Source: Alloyangia pacifica (lineage in GTDB: Bacteria; Pseudomonadota; Alphaproteobacteria; Rhodobacterales; Rhodobacteraceae). From it: a stretch of 64,000 nt of DNA. Location: contig NZ_FOZW01000004.1 of assembly GCF_900116195.1 (NCBI RefSeq), forward strand, positions 248,001 through 312,000, read 5' to 3'. The notes beneath the pieces are model-generated. The model had not been told where the DNA came from. It saw only the letters and a list, made by a program, of their open reading frames with translations, and ran no database searches. Positions 8,673-16,753 of this stretch are shown piece by piece (positions within the stretch are counted from its first letter, which is position 1; each line of letters starts with the position of its first letter). The translations under genes and the position numbers were made by a program.

Positions 8673-8691
8673 GTAAGTATACGTATCATAT
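8673..8691. promoter_or_regulatory. 19-bp box 2 between flavin monooxygenase and marR
   Basis: GTAAGTATACGTATCATAT differs from box 1 by a single base and is in the same orientation, 47 bp away. It lies 16 bp before the marR start at 8708, so binding would repress the regulator itself as well as the monooxygenase. Confidence 0.65.
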
Positions 8692-8707
8692 TTTGGAGCC
8701 TAACCCC

Positions 8708-9139
8708 ATGACGTCACGGGACGATCTGGGCCAGATGCCCGGTCACCTGATCCGCAGGTTGAACCAGCGCTCGACCGCTGTCTTCGCCGAGCGGATGAAA
8801 TCTGCGCCGGTGGAGCTGACCTCGGTGCAATACGCCGCGCTCGACGTGCTGGCGCGCGAACCGGGGATCGACCAGGCCCGGCTTGCCTCGCTCATCGCCT
8901 ATGACCGGGCGACGATCGGCGACGTGGTGAAGCGGCTCGAGAGGAAGGGGCTGGTGGCGCGGCAGGTGAGCGAGCAGGACCGGCGCGCCCGCACCCTGCG
9001 CCTGACAGGCGAGGGCGAGGCTGCTCTCGCGCAGGTGGCCCCCATGGTCGCGGCGTTGCAGGCGGAAATCCTCGGCAAGCTCACCGAGGCCGAGCAGGCG
9101 CAGTTTCTGGACCTGGTGCGCAAGGCAGTGGAGGCTTGA
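8708..9139 (+). CDS. MarR-family transcriptional regulator
   Basis: 143-aa winged-helix regulator: helix-turn-helix around DQARLASLIAYDRATIGDVV and wing RQVSEQDRRARTLRLT. The ATG at 8708 has GGAG 9 nt upstream; a TTG at 8693 in the same frame overlaps that Shine-Dalgarno and is less likely. Divergent from the flavin monooxygenase, with two near-identical boxes in the shared promoter, it is the likely local repressor, presumably relieved by the aromatic substrate. Confidence 0.85.
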   Translation: MTSRDDLGQMPGHLIRRLNQRSTAVFAERMKSAPVELTSVQYAALDVLAREPGIDQARLASLIAYDRATIGDVVKRLERKGLVARQVSEQDRRARTLRLTGEGEAALAQVAPMVAALQAEILGKLTEAEQAQFLDLVRKAVEA

Positions 9140-9184
9140 CGGAAAATTTTCCTATCCGGGGGTGACTTCACGGTGCGGCAACAT

Positions 9185-9204
9185 ACATTCGGCATGATGA
9201 ATGT
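9185..9204. promoter_or_regulatory. Short inverted repeat upstream of the metallo-hydrolase
   Basis: ACATTC and GAATGT form a 6-bp inverted repeat with 8 nt between, about 45 bp before the start at 9250. It could be an operator for a sulfur- or redox-sensing repressor, but no such regulator gene is adjacent. Confidence 0.3.
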
Positions 9205-9249
9205 GATTGGGCCACCTGGTCCGGTCTCGCTGAGCGCAAGGAGACAGAG

Positions 9250-10122
9250 ATGACCCCGAGCCCCGTCGTGAAGACTTTCTGGGACGAGCCCACCGGAAGC
9301 TGGCAATACGTCTTCCACGATCCGCAGACCATGAAGGGTGCGATCGTCGATCCGGTATTGGACTTCGACCCGCTGGCCGCGGCGACAGGCACGAAGAACG
9401 CCGACGCGATCATCGCATACGTGCAGGACGCCGGGATCGAGATCACCCACATCCTCGACACCCACCCGCACGCCGACCACTTCTCGGCGGCGCCTTACAT
9501 CAAGTCGAAGATCGGCGGCACCACCGCCATCGGCGAGCACGTGAAGAAGGTGCAGAAGCTCTGGCAAGGCATCTACAACCTGCCCGACCTGCCGACCGAC
9601 GGCGCGCAATGGGATGTGCTCTTCGCGGACGGCGACGAGTTCACGGTGGGCGGTATCCCGGTGCGGGTGATTTTCAGCCCCGGGCACACGCTGGCCTCGA
9701 TCACCTATGTCGCCGGCGACGCGGCCTTCGTGCACGACACCTTCATGATGCCCGACAGCGGCACCTCGCGGGCGGACTTCCCGGGTGGCAGTTCGGCGGA
9801 CCTCTATGCGAGCCTGATGAAGATCCTCGCGCTACCCGACGAGACACGTCTTTACGTCGGCCATGACTACGCCCCCGATGGCCGTGAGGCGCAATGCTGC
9901 GCCACGGTCGCCGAGCACAAGGCGCGCAACATCCATCTCAAGGACAGCCCATCCGAGGCCGAATACCGTGCGGTCCGCGATAAGCGGGACGGCACGCTGC
10001 CGCTGCCGAAGCTGATGTTGGCGGCGCTGCAGGTGAATATCCGTGGCGGGCGGCTGCCCGAGGCGGAAGAGAACGGCCGCAGCTACCTCAAAATTCCGCT
10101 GAACCACTTCGAGCCGCGGTAG
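9250..10122 (+). CDS. MBL-fold metallo-hydrolase, persulfide dioxygenase / glyoxalase II-like
   Basis: 290-aa metallo-beta-lactamase-fold protein. The metal-binding signature is THPHADHF at about residues 75-82. Further ligands are likely in FSPGHTLAS, FVHDTFM and YVGHDYAPDG. The layout resembles Blh/ETHE1-type persulfide dioxygenases, which oxidise glutathione persulfide with a single iron, but glyoxalase II-like thioesterases share these motifs. AAGGAG lies 6 nt before the start. It stands alone between a MarR gene and the convergent rut-like operon. Confidence 0.7.
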   Translation: MTPSPVVKTFWDEPTGSWQYVFHDPQTMKGAIVDPVLDFDPLAAATGTKNADAIIAYVQDAGIEITHILDTHPHADHFSAAPYIKSKIGGTTAIGEHVKKVQKLWQGIYNLPDLPTDGAQWDVLFADGDEFTVGGIPVRVIFSPGHTLASITYVAGDAAFVHDTFMMPDSGTSRADFPGGSSADLYASLMKILALPDETRLYVGHDYAPDGREAQCCATVAEHKARNIHLKDSPSEAEYRAVRDKRDGTLPLPKLMLAALQVNIRGGRLPEAEENGRSYLKIPLNHFEPR

Positions 10123-10187
10123 GCGCGCAAGAAAGGGGGCGGGGCACAGGACCCGGCCCCCGAGACGTTGAGGGCCCGCTGGGGCGC

Positions 10188-10838
10188 TCAGGCGCTGACG
10201 GAAACCCCGCCGCCCAGCTTCGCGAATTCCGCAAGGCAGGCGTCCATGTCGATCACGTCGGCGTATTTCGCGTTCATGTCGAAGAGATTCGCCTCGTGCG
10301 GCCCCGCGTGGCGGTCGCCGCAGGCCTCGCGCACCACCAGCGTGCGGAAGCCGTGGCTCATGGCATCGACGCAGGATGCCCGCACGCAGCCCGAGGTGGT
10401 GAGCCCGGTCAGGATCACGCTGTCGCATCCCATGGCCGTGAGGGTCGAGGCCAGCGAAGTGCCGAAGAAGGCCGAGGGGTATTGCTTGGAGATCACCAAC
10501 TCGTCCGCCTCGGGCACCAGCCCGCCGGCAAATTCGGCGGTGGCGCGACCGGGCAGGAAGGCCTCGAGAGGCGCGGCCTTTTCATAGAATCGCCCGGCGT
10601 CGATGCCGCTAGGGTGCAGCCCCACCCGTGTGAGGATCACCGGAATACCTGCCGCCCGCGCCGCCGCGCGCAGCTTCAGCGCTGCCGCAAGCGCGGTGAC
10701 CGCCCCCTCTCCGGCGAAGAGCGGGCAGCTCTCGTCGTAGTAGGCATGGGCGAAATCGATCAGCAGCAGCGCCGGGCGTGCCCCGAAGCCGACCGACCGG
10801 TCATAGACCCCGGCGTAATTCTCTGCGGCATCCGTCAT
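10188..10838 (-). CDS. Isochorismatase-fold amidohydrolase (RutB / N-carbamoylsarcosine amidase-like)
   Basis: 216-aa cysteine hydrolase. The catalytic triad is visible: Asp in LLLIDFAHAYYD, Lys in ISKQYPSAFFGT, nucleophile Cys in TTSGCVRAS. The YPSAFFGT and TTSGCVRAS motifs look closer to N-carbamoylsarcosine or maleamate amidases than to E. coli RutB, although the position beside RutA- and RutF-like genes argues for a RutB-like role hydrolysing the ring-opened ureido product. It begins 1 nt after the flavin reductase stop (TGA-C-ATG) and is the last gene of the operon. Confidence 0.75.
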   Translation of the reverse strand: MTDAAENYAGVYDRSVGFGARPALLLIDFAHAYYDESCPLFAGEGAVTALAAALKLRAAARAAGIPVILTRVGLHPSGIDAGRFYEKAAPLEAFLPGRATAEFAGGLVPEADELVISKQYPSAFFGTSLASTLTAMGCDSVILTGLTTSGCVRASCVDAMSHGFRTLVVREACGDRHAGPHEANLFDMNAKYADVIDMDACLAEFAKLGGGVSVSA

Positions 10839-10839
10839 G

Positions 10840-11331
10840 TCATGCGCTTTCCGTCTTCGTGAGGCTCTCGAACTTTCCGTCGTGGTAGAGCAGCGGGTCC
10901 GAGGGGCTGTCCCAGTCGGTGACTGCGACCACCTCGCCGATGAAGATGGTGTGGGTGCCGAAGCTGCTCTTCTGCGCCGGGCGGCAATCGAAGCTGACCT
11001 GCGCGCCGCGCAGGGCAGGGGCACCGGTTTCCAGCTCGGACCACTCGCCCATCTCGAAGCGCGTCTCGCGGTCCTTCGGTGTCGCAAAGCGCAGCGCCAC
11101 GTCCTGCTGGTCGCGCGACAGCACGTTGACGCAGAAGGATTTCGCCTCGCTCAGGTGCTCGTGGATCGAGGCCGAGGCGTTGACGCAGATCAGCAGGCTC
11201 GGCGGCTCGGCGCTGAGCGAGGTTACCGCTGTGGCGATCAGCCCGTGCCGCACGCCGTCGCATTCGCAGGTGATCAGCGAGACGCCGGCAGCGAGGCGGC
11301 GCATGCCGGATTTGAAATCATTGGGGTCCAT
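10840..11331 (-). CDS. rutF: Flavin reductase (RutF/HpaC type)
   Basis: 163-aa flavin reductase-domain protein (FRLAAGVSLITCEC-type beginning, HGLIATAVTSLSAEPPSLLICVN, then SFGTHTIFIGEVVAV). This family supplies reduced FMN to two-component monooxygenases, here most plausibly the RutA-type enzyme encoded upstream. Its start overlaps the amidase stop as ATGA. The family is broad, so assignment to RutF rests on the operon. Confidence 0.8.
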   Translation of the reverse strand: MDPNDFKSGMRRLAAGVSLITCECDGVRHGLIATAVTSLSAEPPSLLICVNASASIHEHLSEAKSFCVNVLSRDQQDVALRFATPKDRETRFEMGEWSELETGAPALRGAQVSFDCRPAQKSSFGTHTIFIGEVVAVTDWDSPSDPLLYHDGKFESLTKTESA

Positions 11332-12617
11332 CAGTCGTCCTTTCCTTCGGTCACGGCGGGCGGGGAGAACGCCAGCGCCGGGGCAATCTGGGCGGCAAGC
11401 CGGATCAGCCGGCTGTCCTGCGCCCGCGCCGCCACGAGCTGCACGCCGAGCGGCAGTGGTTCCGAGACTGCAGGAACATGAATGCAGGGCAGTTGCATCG
11501 CCGTCCAGAGCGCATTGAACTTCGGGTTGCCTGCACTGCGGCCAATCGGCGCGAAACCGGGCGCCGCGGGGGCGATCACCGCGTCATAGGGGGCCGTCAG
11601 GGTCTCGAAGGTGCGGCGGTGATCGGCGAGCCGGTCGTAGGCCTCGAACATCTGCCGCGCAGTATGGCCCTCGCTGCGGTTGGCGCGGTCGAGGAAGGCC
11701 TGGTGCACCAGCGCGCCGCGCAGCGGCAGGTTGCGCATCGCGGCAGCGCCTTCGCTCATCTGCACGCAGCGGTGCAGCGCGTCGAGGTCCTCCATCCCGG
11801 CGGGCAGCTGCAGCCACTCGGTGTCGGCGACCGGGGCGAGCCGTTCGGGCAGGCTCTGCATCAAGGCCCTCGCCTCGGGAGCCAGCTCGTCTGCGTAGGG
11901 CGTCAGGCAGAGCGCCAGCGTCGGGCGGGCAGGGGGCTCGCCCGCACCCGGAAGGCCGTAGAGACCTCCGAGCAGCGCCAGGTCGTCGAAGGAGCGCGCG
12001 TAGAGTCCCACGGTGTCGAGGCTGTTGGCATAGAGCTTCACGCCCTCGGTCGAGATCAGCCCCCAGCTCGGTTTGATCGCGGGGGTGCCGCAAAATGAGG
12101 CGGGGCGGATCGTCGAGCCGCCGGTCTGGGTGCCAAGCGCCAGCGGCACGTGGAAATCCGCCACTGCCGCCGCCGAACCCGCCGAAGAGCCGCCGGAGGT
12201 GCGGGACGGATCGGCAGGGCAGCCGGTCATCGCGTTGCGTCCGGCGGCGGCGAATTCCGTGGTGTCGGTCTTGCCGAGGATGATCGCGCCGGCGGCGCGC
12301 AGGATCTCGACGCAGGGGGCGTCGTCGGCGGGGCGACGGGTGCTGTAGAGCGGCGAATTGTGGGTGGTCGGCAGGTCCACCGTGTCGATCACGTCCTTGA
12401 TGCCGACCGGGATGCCGGCCAGCGGACGTGGATCCGAGGCGGCGATGGCCGAGGCTTCGGCCTCGGCTCGCGGGTTGAGGCTCAGCCAGGCGCGGATTTC
12501 ACCGTCGCGCTCGGCGATACGGGCCAGGCAGGCGCGGGTCAGCTCGCGCGGGGTGAGCCGCCCGTCGCGCATCAGCGCGCGGGCGGTGGTGGCATCGAGC
12601 CGGCTGAGGTCAGTCAT
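11331..12617 (-). CDS. Amidase-signature family hydrolase 1 (rut-like operon)
   Basis: 428-aa amidase. Ser-cisSer-Lys catalytic residues are visible: Lys in VGIKDVID, cis-Ser in TSGGSSAGSAAAV, nucleophilic Ser in GTQTGGSTIRPA. No fused C-terminal domain is seen, unlike AtzF-type allophanate hydrolase. Canonical rut operons have no such gene. Its place between rutA and rutF suggests it cleaves an amide or ureide formed after ring opening, perhaps replacing the RutC/RutD steps; this is inference. Confidence 0.82.
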   Translation of the reverse strand: MTDLSRLDATTARALMRDGRLTPRELTRACLARIAERDGEIRAWLSLNPRAEAEASAIAASDPRPLAGIPVGIKDVIDTVDLPTTHNSPLYSTRRPADDAPCVEILRAAGAIILGKTDTTEFAAAGRNAMTGCPADPSRTSGGSSAGSAAAVADFHVPLALGTQTGGSTIRPASFCGTPAIKPSWGLISTEGVKLYANSLDTVGLYARSFDDLALLGGLYGLPGAGEPPARPTLALCLTPYADELAPEARALMQSLPERLAPVADTEWLQLPAGMEDLDALHRCVQMSEGAAAMRNLPLRGALVHQAFLDRANRSEGHTARQMFEAYDRLADHRRTFETLTAPYDAVIAPAAPGFAPIGRSAGNPKFNALWTAMQLPCIHVPAVSEPLPLGVQLVAARAQDSRLIRLAAQIAPALAFSPPAVTEGKDD

Positions 12618-12655
12618 CTGGGTGAGGGGAGTGCGTCTATTTTATTTTTCCTGAA

Positions 12656-12696
12656 GGCGCGGCCGCCCCGATAGGGAGCAAAAGGGCGGCCGCGCC
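12656..12696. repeat. 13-bp perfect inverted repeat between rutA and amidase 1
   Basis: GGCGCGGCCGCCC (12656-12668) and its exact complement GGGCGGCCGCGCC (12684-12696) enclose a 15-nt loop. On the minus-strand transcript no U-run follows, so it looks like an intra-operon hairpin (partial terminator or processing/stability element) that could lower expression of the genes after rutA. Confidence 0.55.
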
Positions 12697-12723
12697 GGGC
12701 CAAGCTCATTTCGGGGCCGTTGA

Positions 12724-13803
<1,080 letters not shown>

Positions 13804-13837
13804 GTGAATTCTCCTGCTGGACATGTTGTTTTTGTAT

Positions 13838-13845
13838 GTCCGAAC
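13838..13845. promoter_or_regulatory. Degenerate GTCCGGAC-type operator in the rutA promoter
   Basis: GTCCGAAC differs by one base from the GTCCGGAC core found at three other promoter positions nearby. Its centre is 53 bp from the perfect core at 13891-13898, almost the same spacing as the operator pair at gntR/MFS. Confidence 0.45.
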
Positions 13846-13888
13846 TAATCCAGTCAGGTACGGACTGGTCCAGAGGAGTAACGTGAGA

Positions 13889-13900
13889 AAGTCCGGACCT
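13889..13900. promoter_or_regulatory. GTCCGGAC operator upstream of rutA
   Basis: AAGTCCGGACCT has the perfect GTCCGGAC core (13891-13898) with an AA flank on one side. It lies between the gntR stop and the rutA start, about 90 bp before rutA, and is a probable binding site for the adjacent GntR/HutC regulator. Confidence 0.65.
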
Positions 13901-13990
13901 ATGCAAAAGGCCCGGTCTCTTGTTCAATTTCTGTGCAGATGTGCTGGAGGCTGTGCTGCGCTTGGGCAGACCGCAAGCCTGGAGCGGACC

Positions 13991-14746
13991 CTACTCGGCC
14001 GACAGATTCGTCCGGTAGGCGAAGGCGTCGTCCGGCGAGGTCTGGATCGCGTATTCCAAGAGCCGTCCGCCCGAGGCGAGATAGCGCCGTGTGATGCGCA
14101 GGCCAATGGTGCCCTCGGGGCGGTTCAGTTCGTGGCAAACCTCGGGGCAAATCTGCACGGCGCGGATCTCCTGCTGGATCTCCTCGATCCGCTCGCCGGT
14201 GCGCTGCTCGATCAACTGGAACAACGACGAGCGCAGCTCGGTCATCTCGGCCACCACTTCTTGCGCGATCGGGTCCAGGTATACCTCGTTCCAGCAGAAG
14301 GGGGCCGGCTCCCCGATGAAATGCCGCGGTCCGGCCATGTAGATCAGCCGCTTTCCGGGCCGACATCCGATCTCCGCCGCGGTCTTGCCGCGGACCTCGC
14401 GGCGCTCCTTCTGGTGGATGAAGAATTCGCTCTGGCTGGCAAATTCAAACAGGTCATCGCGCGAGTCGTTGCGGAAGCGGTCGCGCCAGTCGGGCTTGGC
14501 GGCCTCGACCCGGGTGCCCACCCCTTTGCGCGCCGCGAGCATGCCGCGCTTGCGCAGCTGGGCGATGGCCTGGCGCACGGTGTGGCGGCTGACCCCGAGC
14601 TGCACTGCAAGCTCCGCCTCGGGTGGCAGCAGGCTGCCGACGGCACGCTCGCCCGAGACGATCTGCCGTTCCAGCCGGTGCGCCACCTGCAGGTAGAGCG
14701 GGGTCGAAGTGCCCGTCTCCTGGTCCAATTCCTGATCTGTCGTCAC
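13991..14746 (-). CDS. GntR-family regulator, HutC subfamily
   Basis: 251 aa. N-terminal winged helix with PLYLQVAHRLERQIVSGE, LPPEAELAVQLGVSRHTVRQA and the wing RKGVGTRV. The C-terminal UTRA ligand-binding domain begins around residue 95 (FIHQKERREVRGKTAAE) and includes ITRRYLASGGRLLEYAI. It is divergent from the MFS gene and upstream of rutA on the same strand. Palindromes with a GTCCGGAC core flank it on both sides and recur before the second amidase operon, so it probably represses all three units until a pyrimidine-like metabolite binds the UTRA domain. Confidence 0.88.
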   Translation of the reverse strand: MTTDQELDQETGTSTPLYLQVAHRLERQIVSGERAVGSLLPPEAELAVQLGVSRHTVRQAIAQLRKRGMLAARKGVGTRVEAAKPDWRDRFRNDSRDDLFEFASQSEFFIHQKERREVRGKTAAEIGCRPGKRLIYMAGPRHFIGEPAPFCWNEVYLDPIAQEVVAEMTELRSSLFQLIEQRTGERIEEIQQEIRAVQICPEVCHELNRPEGTIGLRITRRYLASGGRLLEYAIQTSPDDAFAYRTNLSAE

Positions 14747-14782
14747 CGCTCTGTTCCCTCGTCGTGGATCAAATTCTTGCCA

Positions 14783-14798
14783 ATAAGTCCGGACTTAT
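14783..14798. promoter_or_regulatory. Perfect 16-bp palindromic operator (gntR side)
   Basis: ATAAGTCCGGACTTAT is fully self-complementary. It lies 37 bp upstream of the gntR start in the divergent promoter. A second copy of the inner 12 bp is 54 bp away, centre to centre. Confidence 0.75.
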
Positions 14799-14838
14799 CT
14801 AGGTGTCGTCTTCAGCATGCCCTTACTGGCTTCCACTC

Positions 14839-14850
14839 AAGTCCGGACTT
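14839..14850. promoter_or_regulatory. Perfect 12-bp palindromic operator (MFS side)
   Basis: AAGTCCGGACTT ends 7 nt before the MFS start codon at 14858 and occupies the position of a Shine-Dalgarno sequence. Repressor bound here would block the MFS transcription start directly. Confidence 0.75.
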
Positions 14851-14857
14851 TACGCGA

Positions 14858-16096
14858 ATGAGCGACAGCTTGTCGACCCAGGGCGCCCCCGCCGCGCCGA
14901 GCCTTTGGATCAAGCCGCTGGCGATCATGACGCTGGTGCAGGTGGCGGCCACCTGCAGCATTCTCGCGCTGACCGCGCTCGCCCCCGAGGCCGCGGCCAG
15001 CCTCGGTATCGGAGCGCATTGGATCGGCTACCAGATCAGCCTCATCTACTTTGCAGGCATGTTCGCTTCGGGCTTCGCGGGGGCCGTGGTGGAAACCCTG
15101 CGCGCCGAACGGGTGATCCGGCTGGAGCTGGCGATCTTCGTGCTTGGACTGCTGTTGCTGGCGAGCGGGCTGCCGGTCCTGATGGTTGTCGCCTCGCTGC
15201 TCTTTGGCATCGGCTACGGGCTGAACAATCCCGCCTCCTCGGACATCCTGCACCGCAGCGCCCCGCGTGCGCGCCAGAGCCTCGTTTTCTCGATCAAGCA
15301 GAGCGGCGTTCCGCTCGGCGCGGTTGTGGCCAACGTGCTGCTGCCCTCGCTGGCGGTGGCGATCGGGGTGGGCTGGCAGGGCGCGCTGGTCGCCGCGGCG
15401 GTGCCAGCGGCGCTACTGTTGTTCTGGTCGCTGCTGGTCGACCGACCGGAGCCGGTCCAGCGCGGCGCGGCCTCCGAGGGGATCTGGCGGCGCATGATCC
15501 GCGAGCAGGCGGCGATCCTGTCGAACCCGCGCCTGCGCACTCTGGCCATTCTCGGGTGCCTCTACTCGGCGCTGCAACTGATCGCCACGGCCTTCATCGT
15601 GGTCATGCTGGTCGCGCACGGCTGGACGCTGGTGGCGGCGGGCAGCGTGGCGGCGGCCTCGCAGATGCTCGGGGCCATTGGCCGCGTCGCCTGGGGCGTG
15701 GCGGCGGACCGGCTCGGCGGCTTTCGGACGCTCTGCATCATCGGCCTGATTGCCGGCTGCATCCTCTTCTCGCTGAACTGGATCGGCGGCTTCCCGGCGC
15801 CGCTTCAGGTGGCGCTCCTGGTCGGGCTCGGCGGCGTCGCCTCGGGCTGGAACGGCGTGTTCCTCGCCGCCGCCGCGCGCACCGCGCCGAAGGGCAAGGT
15901 TGGCGCCAATACCGGCGCGCTGCTGGTCTACACCTTCATCGGCGTGATCATCGGGCCGAGCTGCTTTGCCTTCATCTACGGGCTTGTCGGCGACTACGGA
16001 CTGGGCTTCACGCTGTTCTCTTCGGTGGGCTTCCTCGGGGCGGCGCTGTCCTGGGGGCAGATGCGCGCGCAGCGCCGCGATGTCGCGCGCGCATAA
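14858..16096 (+). CDS. MFS transporter of the rut-like locus
   Basis: 412-aa major facilitator with 12 predicted helices. The loop RSAPRARQSLVFSIKQSG between helices 4 and 5 is characteristic of CynX/nitrate-porter-like MFS proteins. It probably imports the heterocycle or its breakdown product, taking the place of the RutG uracil permease absent from the window. There is no Shine-Dalgarno before the ATG; the operator palindrome lies there instead, so the mRNA may be nearly leaderless. Substrate is inferred from context only. Confidence 0.8.
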   Translation: MSDSLSTQGAPAAPSLWIKPLAIMTLVQVAATCSILALTALAPEAAASLGIGAHWIGYQISLIYFAGMFASGFAGAVVETLRAERVIRLELAIFVLGLLLLASGLPVLMVVASLLFGIGYGLNNPASSDILHRSAPRARQSLVFSIKQSGVPLGAVVANVLLPSLAVAIGVGWQGALVAAAVPAALLLFWSLLVDRPEPVQRGAASEGIWRRMIREQAAILSNPRLRTLAILGCLYSALQLIATAFIVVMLVAHGWTLVAAGSVAAASQMLGAIGRVAWGVAADRLGGFRTLCIIGLIAGCILFSLNWIGGFPAPLQVALLVGLGGVASGWNGVFLAAAARTAPKGKVGANTGALLVYTFIGVIIGPSCFAFIYGLVGDYGLGFTLFSSVGFLGAALSWGQMRAQRRDVARA

Positions 16097-16552
16097 GTCC
16101 GTATCCGGCGGCCTGGCTCTCCTGTGATGAGATCGCGGGCATTTGCCAGTATCGCAGCAGCGTACGGCGACGAATGTGTCGGTGACTCGTTGACAGAGTT
16201 TCGCAAAAGTCCGGACAATGTTGGCATAGCTCCGCCCACCCGGAGCGGTTAGACCGCCATTGATCTCGGAAGCCGCGCAAATGATGACATACGCAAGGCC
16301 AGCCCTCCCGTACCGGCTGCGCACCTCCAGCGTCCCCGCGGGGATGGGTCTGTCGCCGGCCAAGCCGCGCTCCCAAGCGCGATCAATTTCTCATCACGCA
16401 ACCGGCGAAAACGGTCAGCGGCTGGGCAGATCGCGTCCGGCGCCGGCATTTCGAGCCCGGTGCTCTGGCCCTCATCGCGGCACCGGATCAGCAGGTATCC
16501 CGAAGACCTCCAAGCACAGCCGCCTCCTCCCGGCTGGGAAAGGACCCCATAC
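16097..16552. promoter_or_regulatory. Intergenic region with GTCCGGAC operator upstream of the second amidase operon
   Basis: This 456-bp gap holds AAAGTCCGGACAA with the perfect operator core at 16209-16216, and a small GCTCCG/CGGAGC hairpin at 16229-16246. The operator is about 340 bp before the next start, so the transcript probably has a long leader or a promoter I cannot place. Reading frames crossing the gap have no ribosome site or recognisable product. Confidence 0.5.
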
Positions 16553-16753
16553 ATGGAACAGGAGCTGACAGCCCTTCTTGGCCGCGCCCCGTCGGAAAGC
16601 GAACTGGCCATCGCTCGGGACCAGCGCGCACGTGTCGAGGCCGGCATTTTCGCCAGCCCTCTGCTCGAGCTGCCGGGCGACGGCCCGCTGCGCCCCTCGG
16701 GCCGCTGCGGCGCGCTGGCCGGCACCAACCCCTTCGCAGAGGGTGGCGCATGA
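16553..16753 (+). CDS. 66-aa small protein coupled to amidase 2, AtzG/GatC-like by position
   Basis: Short acidic-helical protein: a predicted N-terminal helix (MEQELTALLGRAPSESELAIA), a second helical segment with ARVEAGIFASPLLEL, then a Pro/Gly-rich tail ending GTNPFAEGGA. AAAGGA precedes the ATG by about 10 nt and its stop overlaps the amidase start as ATGA, indicating coupled and probably stoichiometric synthesis. Known precedent: AtzG, a small GatC-related subunit encoded next to the AtzE amidase and needed for a stable complex. Family membership cannot be proven by eye. Confidence 0.6.
   Translation: MEQELTALLGRAPSESELAIARDQRARVEAGIFASPLLELPGDGPLRPSGRCGALAGTNPFAEGGA

Noticed and set aside
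13823-14857. 345-residue N-terminal extension of the MFS transporter frame
   Set aside because: It crosses the promoter and operators and runs antisense to the GntR gene; MFS homology begins at the ATG at 14858.
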